From Endomychus coccineus (Eukaryota > Arthropoda > Insecta > Coleoptera > Endomychidae), in NCBI GenBank assembly GCA_958510875.1, contig OY294067.1, positions 232,963,771 to 233,027,770 of the forward strand: a stretch of 64,000 nucleotides of DNA, written 5' to 3'. Numbering within the stretch: the stretch's first letter is position 1; each line of letters starts with the position of its first letter. Both the position numbers and the translations under genes were made by a program. Below are positions 57,714-64,000 of the stretch, in pieces. The notes beneath the pieces are model-generated. The model was given only the letters and a program-made list of their open reading frames with translations, had not been told where the DNA came from and made no database searches.

Positions 57714-59758
57714 TTATTATTTGCTTGGTGATGATTTATTACTTCTACTTCATGTAGGGGTCCCTGCCGCAATTATGATACCGTTTCCACGATTGTACAG
57801 CACAGATAAATCAGCGACTCCTAGTGATCTTTCCACAGTAGATGCATGCCAATCGCTCAACATACTTCTTGTTGAATTTCCGCAACATAAACACAAAATA
57901 AGAGGAAGGAGAAACAAAAGGTAGAAGTGGAAGTAGAACCCTGAAATCACGAAATGTTCAAACTCTATTGTTCTGTTGTCGTCAGCAGACAGACATGAAC
58001 AAAATACATAACAAATGCTAACAAATTAGGACTAGCCTATGTTTTATCAGATTCCACCTATGAAGGCAAATCAGTTCCTGAAGTCAGTAAGTAAATCAAA
58101 TGGAATTACAAGATATTTACCTCTATCACGATAGGGTTTTTCCTTCTAATATGACAACTTTATTTCCGTTCACAATCAGATTCGTCGAAACTAGGTTTAG
58201 GTCCCCTAAGGCACATTATTTACCCAGTTAATTCCAAATATTCCAATCCAAATCGGTAAATGATGTTTTGGTTTTCAACGGAAGAAATATTCCCATAATT
58301 TGGTTCCAAACCCACGCTTGGTATCACCTCCCTGTCTCACACCTATCTCAAAGCTATCAATGATAATTGTTCTATTTTCTTGAAATGATTCTGTAAAACA
58401 CTGGAATTGTTTTCGAAAGCACTGATCGTTTTGCCAAATAATTGAACATTTAAACCGCAGATACATAACGTGAACAGTATTTTTAGAATATGTCGACGCA
58501 GTGGAAGGATTTATCCTAAATCGATATGCAATGTTCTTGTAATCTAAATCGGAGCTTCACTAACGTCATTAAAAGCTGTTCTTCAGCTTCACAAGCATCT
58601 GATAAACCGATGAAAATGAGTTTCGATGATCTTTTGGCTAATCTCTATTAAAAGATTATGCAATTAAATTATTTACGGATTTCAAGTGATAGATTAATAA
58701 TCAAAACTAAAAGTTGCACTATCGCTCAATAGTGGTAAGCATAAAAATTACACGATCCTTATCAAATAGACTAATCGAAACCATTGAATCGATTCAAATT
58801 CGCCCATTCCTGTATAGGTTCATCTTCTGCCTTTAGGAATGGTGTCGCAAGGGGGTGAGATGTAAACATATTCTTTGATTCTGTAGCCCAGGCAACGCCG
58901 GGTATATCAGCTAGTATTATGATATGAGCTTCTGAATGCGAATAGCTGAGTATATCGACAACCATTATAATTCAAATGGTTGAGAATTTGGAACAGAATA
59001 ACGTCTACTTGGACGGAAATGAATGGTAATCTTAGTTGAGAACAGGTTTCGTGTTTCGTTCAGAAACAGTCGATGTAAAATAAGAAGAAAAAGCAACTTA
59101 TTTATTTCAGGAAATGGTTTCTTACTGATATAGTTAATAAGGGAACGTAAATCAGATTAGTAAATGTAGAGGCGAAATGTTACGATGTTTGCCCAACATA
59201 TGGCAATTAGTGACAGGATAAACGGACACTATAAGGCAGGTGTAGTTCTTTCCCACGTAAGTGTACGTGTATGTGTATGAGGTGAGCATACTTGCTTCCT
59301 AGGTCACATATAACTGTACTCATTGAACTTGTTTCACAAACATTTTACACATTTTTTAATATGTAATATAATAATATAATATACTATATTATAGATAATA
59401 TTTAATCATTAGGATATTGCTTCTAATTTTGTAGCTCAGGTAATCTTCTCATTGTAAAGGTACCAAATACTAGTCGGTATTGTAAATATTTTGTATGGTT
59501 CTCTATTCTAATTTATTAAAATTAATGAATGAGTTTCAAATCTTGTATTTATTGGAGTTTGCATAACAACAGTTATGAAGGAACCTTTACATATTTAATA
59601 CATGATTAAATTTATTACTACTATTAGCTACCAATGAGAAATGGCTGTTTTTTTGCCCAAATTCATAATTTCAACCCTGGATTCAACTACATTACCATTT
59701 GAACTCAAAATTCGATCAAATTTTAATTTCGAAGGATACAACAGAGTTTTAAGTATTA
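57714..59758. other. Mostly unrecognised; one repeat tail at 58830-58915
   Basis: 58830-58915 ends CCCAGGCAACGCCGGGTATATCAGCTAGT, resembling the 3' end of the repeat at 29855-30672. Otherwise no feature; AT-rich simple sequence lies near 59360-59400. Confidence 0.5.
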
Positions 59759-59760
59759 TA

Positions 59761-60618
59761 CAGGGTGTCCCAGGTCTTAGTAGCAGAACTTCAACAGTCG
59801 ATAGAAAATTTGATTTTGAGAAAAAAAGTTCCTATTAACATATATGCACAGACGCTTAGTTTTTGAGACAAAAAATTTCGTTTTTTGCGAATATCTATGG
59901 AACCGTTTATCTTAGAGAAAACAGCTTTTGCAAGTATTTGCTACTCATAGTAAGCTATGTTCTGTGCGATAAAACATTTTTTTTTAGTCATAATTGGTGA
60001 AGATTTTGGAAGGGTAGTGGGCGTGTCAACCGTTTGAACCGCCAATGTTTTCTACGCAAAAAAATACTGATTATAAGCTCTAAAGTTGACCGTTTCCGAG
60101 AAAAATGAACTTTTATGTTGAAAAATATGGTCAATTTTTTCGTTTCGTTACTTGTCCTAACGTTTAGATAAATTTTGTTTAATTAGTAAAAAATAGTTTT
60201 ATTTCAAAGATTTGACCATGTTTTTCAACATAAAAGTTGATTTTTCTCGAAAACGGTCAACTTTAGACCTTTTTGTGTAGAAAACATTGGCGGTTCATAT
60301 GGTTGTATCAAAACGGTACTTTTTCCAGTGGCGTAGAAGTTAGGGAGAAAAACACCTACTTCCCCTCCAAAATCTTCACCAATTATGACTAAAAAGGAAA
60401 TTTCCATCGCACAGAATATAGCTAACTATGAGTAGAAAATGCTTACGGAAGCTATTTTTTGTACGATAAACGGTTCTAGAGATATTCGCAAACAACGAAT
60501 TTTTTTTTTCAATTTCAAAAACTAAGCGTCTGTGCATATATGTTGATAGGAACTTTTTTCTCAAAATCAAATTTTCTATCGACTGTTGAACTTCTGCTAC
60601 TAAAACCAGGACAATCTG
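59761..60618. mobile_element. Palindromic MITE with TA duplication
   Basis: Ends CAGGGTGTCC and (inverted) CAGATTGTCC, with TA outside (59759-59760 and 60619-60620). Arms of about 410 bp: TAGTAGCAGAACTTCAACAG, TATATGCACAGACGCTTAGT, CCGCCAATGTTTTCTAC and AAGTTGACCGTTT occur inverted on the right. Only the central 50 bp are unpaired. TA duplication and CAGGGTGTCC ends suit a Tc1/mariner-type MITE, long known as abundant in insects. Confidence 0.8.
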
Positions 60619-61029
60619 TATATCAAAATGAATTTTCTACAGCTAGATTATTTGCAGCATTGTTTATTGATTTTCCATTTATTCACATATGTTTCAGACT
60701 GTGACGACCTTCTTGAAGAGATAAGAAAATACTGCTACTAATAGTTCAGTCGATGAAGCCCCTAAAATGTCCAGATACCAATCGTCGCTATGAATTTGGC
60801 ATTTGATGAAACTTGGTGAGTATGTTCATTTGTTTTCTAGGATGCTATGTGGAATGTACGAAACCGTGCTCACTGTTTGAGTTGTTGGGCAAAAAATGTT
60901 TGAGGTCAGAAGACAGTAAGAACGCACATTTTTCAGATACAAAATATTTTTTAATCCTGTATTTTTCCAAAAAAAACTTTATCTTCCGAGTTAGAACCCT
61001 TCGAAAAATTACGTTTCTATAGCTTTCTG
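60619..61029. other. No gene recognised
   Basis: The 69-codon frame at 60813-61022 is unsupported. Confidence 0.5.
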
Positions 61030-61059
61030 ACCTTCAATGATTTTTATGTTGTTATATGG

Positions 61060-61900
61060 TATAAGCGCTGGAGGTTCAAGGGTTGAGTTAACAGGCCGGA
61101 AAAGTACACAGGCAGCCTTTTCTAAGTTTAGTATTAGATGGGTTTTGATAAGACATGCTGTCCTCTATCAACTGTTCCTCGATCTTAGTAATTTGAGGAA
61201 ATTGAAACAGTATGTTGGTATTATCTGCTTAGTTGATAATCAAACACCTCAGGTTTCGAAGATTTTCTGTGAGTCGTTGATAAAAATGACGGAAAGAAGT
61301 GGACCTAACATGCGTCCCTGTGGAATTCGTGTGTTCAATTCACAGTCATCCGAGTACATCTTTGTGTCTCTCTGTCAAAATAGTACTTTATGTCGTCTGT
61401 CAGTCAGGTACGATCTAAGCCAATTAAGAGCAACGCCGCGAACACCATATAAATGTAGCTTGGAAATCAATATGTCATGATTGAGACAGTCGAACGCTTT
61501 AGATAAGTCCAGTTGATTTTGATTCTATAACGCTTGATAAAGTGAAATCAAAAAGACATGTTTCAATACTCCTCCTACCTTCAATGAATCCGTGCTGAAA
61601 GGATCCAAATGAATTGTGGGGTTGAAAAAAAATCTACCAGTTGATTGTAAAAGACCTTTTTTAAATATCTTGGGAAATGAATTAAGAAGGCTAATAGGCC
61701 AGTGGTTATTAATCTCAACTGGTGTTTCTAACTTTCCTGGGAATATACCCTGCTAATATAATGAAGTAATAATTATTTGACACAATGGAGAGGAGATCAC
61801 ACCAATGCATTATTTAAGAATATTGAGAGGAATTTGATCTTCTCAGAAATTTATTTCAAGTTTATTGGAGATGGCAATTATTTTTTTTTTGGCTTCTGTG
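61060..61900 (-). pseudogene. LINE reverse transcriptase
   Basis: PGKLETPVEINNHWPISLLNSFPKIFKKGL (RT block 1-2), then [45 protein letters not shown] and IPQGRMLGPLLSVIFIND (block B with PQG). The catalytic YxDD box is not legible in the next 70 codons and the element is cut near 61060. The plus-strand frame over it (61037-61480) is an antisense shadow. Confidence 0.8.
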
Positions 61901-61934
61901 ATCGGTGTAAGAAATAAGGAATGTATATTAGGGT

Positions 61935-62339
61935 TTATATTGTTATTAAGTGTATTAGCGAGATGAAAGTCAAATAAATTTGCCATAGTGAGAGAATTAT
62001 TTTGATTGGGGGTACCTTATTACAGTATTTTCTAAATTTAATATTTAAGTCATTAACTATATTCCATGTAGTTTTCGTTTTGTTAGAACCGTCTTTACTT
62101 ATTGTATTAAAATGTTCACTTTTGGCCTCTTTTGAGACTTTCGAATAAGTATTATCGTAATAACTATAAAGTTGTTCGAAATCTTCACTTACATTTAATA
62201 ACATTTGGAGTGTACTGACTTGATCTTTTAGCAGTTCTATTTCTGAACTTATCCAGATGTTTTTCACTTCGTGAACCTTTTCCAGGGGAAAATGTAGTTC
62301 AAAAGCACGAGAAAACTCTTTGGACAAAATATTACACAT
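61935..62339 (-). pseudogene. LINE endonuclease-RT linker
   Basis: A 134-codon frame, LKVHEVKNIWISSEIELLK, YSYYDNTYSKVSKEAKSEHFNTI and SNKTKTTWNIVNDL, typical of the segment between endonuclease and RT. Ends in frame noise near 62000. Confidence 0.75.
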
Positions 62340-62499
62340 GTCATTTTAGTCTTATCATAAACGGATTTCCAAGACTTTGCTGATAAGAAGAGACAAAATT
62401 TGGATAGTTTTATTTCTCAAAAAAATGTTATTGTGTAATTGGGTTTCATATATTTTTCAAGTTTGATGGGACTACTTAAGACTAATGCACTGTGATCTG

Positions 62500-62980
62500 A
62501 GATACCACAATTTGATATTGATATTTGAAAATTAAGGTCTTTTTTTATTAAAAAATTATCAATAACAGCATTAATCATATCATATGAATGCAACAGATCT
62601 TAAAGTTATGTTTTCTCATTTGAAGTTGATCTTAGTTCTATATCAAAATCACCAGATATAATAAAAGTTCTCGCTTCATTAATAAATTTTGAAAACAGGA
62701 GATTCATTTTTGTCATGAAATTATCAAAGTTTCCATTAGGCGGTCTACATATAGATACTATGATGTAGTTCACTTTGTTTAATGTAAATTCCGCACAGGT
62801 TCATTCATTCAAACCTATCATATTTAGTTAATGCCATGCTATCTCGACGAGGTTTGCCCTGTAACTTTTCCTTACAGAAGACAGCGGATCAGCCATGTTG
62901 TCCAACATTTCTGCAAATACAAGCAGCTGATTCGTATACAGATATTTTATAGGATTGTATTTGGTCGTAGGATAGCCAAT
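62500..62980 (-). pseudogene. LINE APE endonuclease
   Basis: YIIVSICRPPNGNFDNFM followed by ARTFIISGDFDIEL, where the usual motif is GDFNI, and then DHSALVLSS resembling the S-DH block at the end of the APE domain. One stop breaks it near 62600. Confidence 0.75.
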
Positions 62981-63420
62981 GTTCTGTTAAACAAAGAAAA
63001 TCACATCCACAGCAACTATCAATGAGCACTTTTAGCTTTTCAATACAGTTCGATAAAGATTGTACATTGTGGTTTATTATTGGTAAGTTACCTGTTAAGT
63101 GGCTGGTTGTTTCTCTAAAAAATGTACTTGATTATTCTTCGACCAGAAGCTAAACCGAAGTATGCACACTCCTGGAGGTCAATAGTTAGTGTCATTTAGA
63201 TTTCCAAGCAATTTGTAAGGAGCTCCAACTTTGAAAGCCGAGGTAGATCCTGTGTTTACCATTTTTTCGACTGAAAATATTCCATTTGAGAAGTCTTCTT
63301 TCAGGTAATTTTGTACCTTCTGCCTTTTTGTTCTTAATTCTGCTAATCTAGAACCTTGTGTTTTTAGGTTTATCTAACAATAAGCTTTGTGATCGGTCAT
63401 CTGTGGCCGAAATAAACTTT

Positions 63421-64000
63421 TCAGTGCGTTTCTTTCATTTCACTATTTAGAACTTAGCGTTATCTATCGACGACACTGATGTGTTCGTAATTTCGGTATT
63501 CGAACAGTTAGGTGCTGGTTTAGCAGCAGTTCGCTGGCTGTCCTAGCTTGGCTTTTGACTTGGCATTGGAACCATTGATGTTCGCAACCCATTCTGACGG
63601 TAGTGAAAATGCTTCATTTACTGGACTAGAAGTAGTCAGGAAGGTTTGAAATTATAATGCCAACATCGTATTAGATTTGTGAGGGTGAATGAACATAATA
63701 TGAAAGAGATTGAATATTATTTTGAATGCAAGATGTCAGTAAAAAATGATGACAAATGTTTGATTTCAGACATTACCCACATTAAGAAGAGCAAATAGAA
63801 CATTTCTTAACCATACAGTAGTTGGTCAAATCGAAAAATAATTATAACAAAAAATTTGATATTCTGAAATCCCCCGGCAATTCTTTCCGTACTTCCCTCA
63901 CTATTCGTAGTATAAAGGAAGTATTGTAATCGGACTAGAACAATCTATGGATTTTAGTGAAAAAAATTGTTTTGTAAAATGTCTGTATCAATTTAGACTA
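63421..64000. other. No gene recognised
   Basis: Could include the 5' region of the LINE at 61030-63420, but nothing is legible. Confidence 0.45.

Larger units (their letters stand above)
61030..63420 (-). mobile_element. APE-type LINE, decayed, minus strand
   Basis: Domains in order on the minus strand: a segment with SRLAELRTKRQKVQNYL near 63350 (role unknown), endonuclease from about 62980 to 62500, endonuclease-RT linker 62339-61935, then RT from about 61780 to 61060. Many stops. No RNase H is seen downstream. The sequence type is like Jockey or CR1 LINEs; I cannot choose. Confidence 0.8.

Noticed and set aside
61037..61480. 147-codon plus-strand frame
   Set aside because: It is the antisense of a legible reverse transcriptase on the minus strand.
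1..64000. Bacterial or symbiont origin
   Set aside because: LTR elements, LINEs with poly(A), PLEs and mariner copies, with no operon-like genes, indicate a eukaryotic nuclear genome.

Overview
The window looks like nuclear DNA of an arthropod, most likely an insect. It is very AT-rich and densely packed with dead transposable elements: mariner, Copia, BEL/Pao, Penelope-like elements (PLEs), APE-type and RNase H-bearing LINEs, and several families of palindromic non-autonomous DNA elements. No host gene can be supported. I see no bacterial-style operons, rRNA, complete tRNA or CRISPR. Nearly every recognisable coding stretch is a decayed transposon gene, so this resembles an intergenic or heterochromatin-like block. 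The species cannot be told from the sequence alone; a Copia primer-binding site matching the internal initiator-tRNA-Met type fits insects.

Layout. 1-4.8 kb: AT-rich DNA, a mariner copy (1486-2629) and fragments of two LINE types. 4.8-11.6 kb: a minus-strand Copia element (4847-11619, 138-bp LTRs, TSD gtttc) interrupted by a plus-strand BEL/Pao element (7741-10299, TSD tagag) that lost gag and most of pol but keeps a nearly intact integrase. 11.7-14.1 kb: a giant palindrome. 14.6-18.1 kb: a 375-bp-family repeat, then a LINE split by a second RNase H LINE (15935-17236). 18.08-21.04 kb: a terminal-inverted-repeat element holding relics of an uncharacterised cysteine-rich metazoan protein. 21.4-23.3 kb: two more copies of the 375-bp repeat and another LINE tail. 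23.3-28 kb: mostly featureless, with a tRNA-like sequence at 24694-24766. 28-33.6 kb: a palindromic element, two copies of a dispersed repeat, an inverted pair of PLE 3' ends and a MITE.

33.6-42.4 kb: featureless DNA with duplicated repeat fragments, a THAP/P-like MITE with a 36-bp perfect hairpin inserted in it (37771-38263), and a three-level nest of PLE within PLE within LINE (38895-42345). 42.4-47.2 kb: LINE fragments and a PLE-end insertion whose empty site is also present. 47.3-52.46 kb: a long palindromic element whose right arm carries 29 monomers of a 129-bp satellite with no net indel. 52.5-64 kb: a second mariner copy, small palindromic MITEs, a SWIM-like pseudogene with an intron-like gap, and a minus-strand APE-type LINE.

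The most useful leads are: (1) the inverted-repeat element around the CxxC / Cys-rich-tail protein at 18.08-21.04 kb; (2) the palindromic satellite element at 47.3-52.5 kb and its relatives at 28.06 and 55.05 kb, which share a core motif; (3) hammerhead-ribozyme-like cores in the PLE ends; (4) the nested insertions, whose target duplications give a relative chronology.
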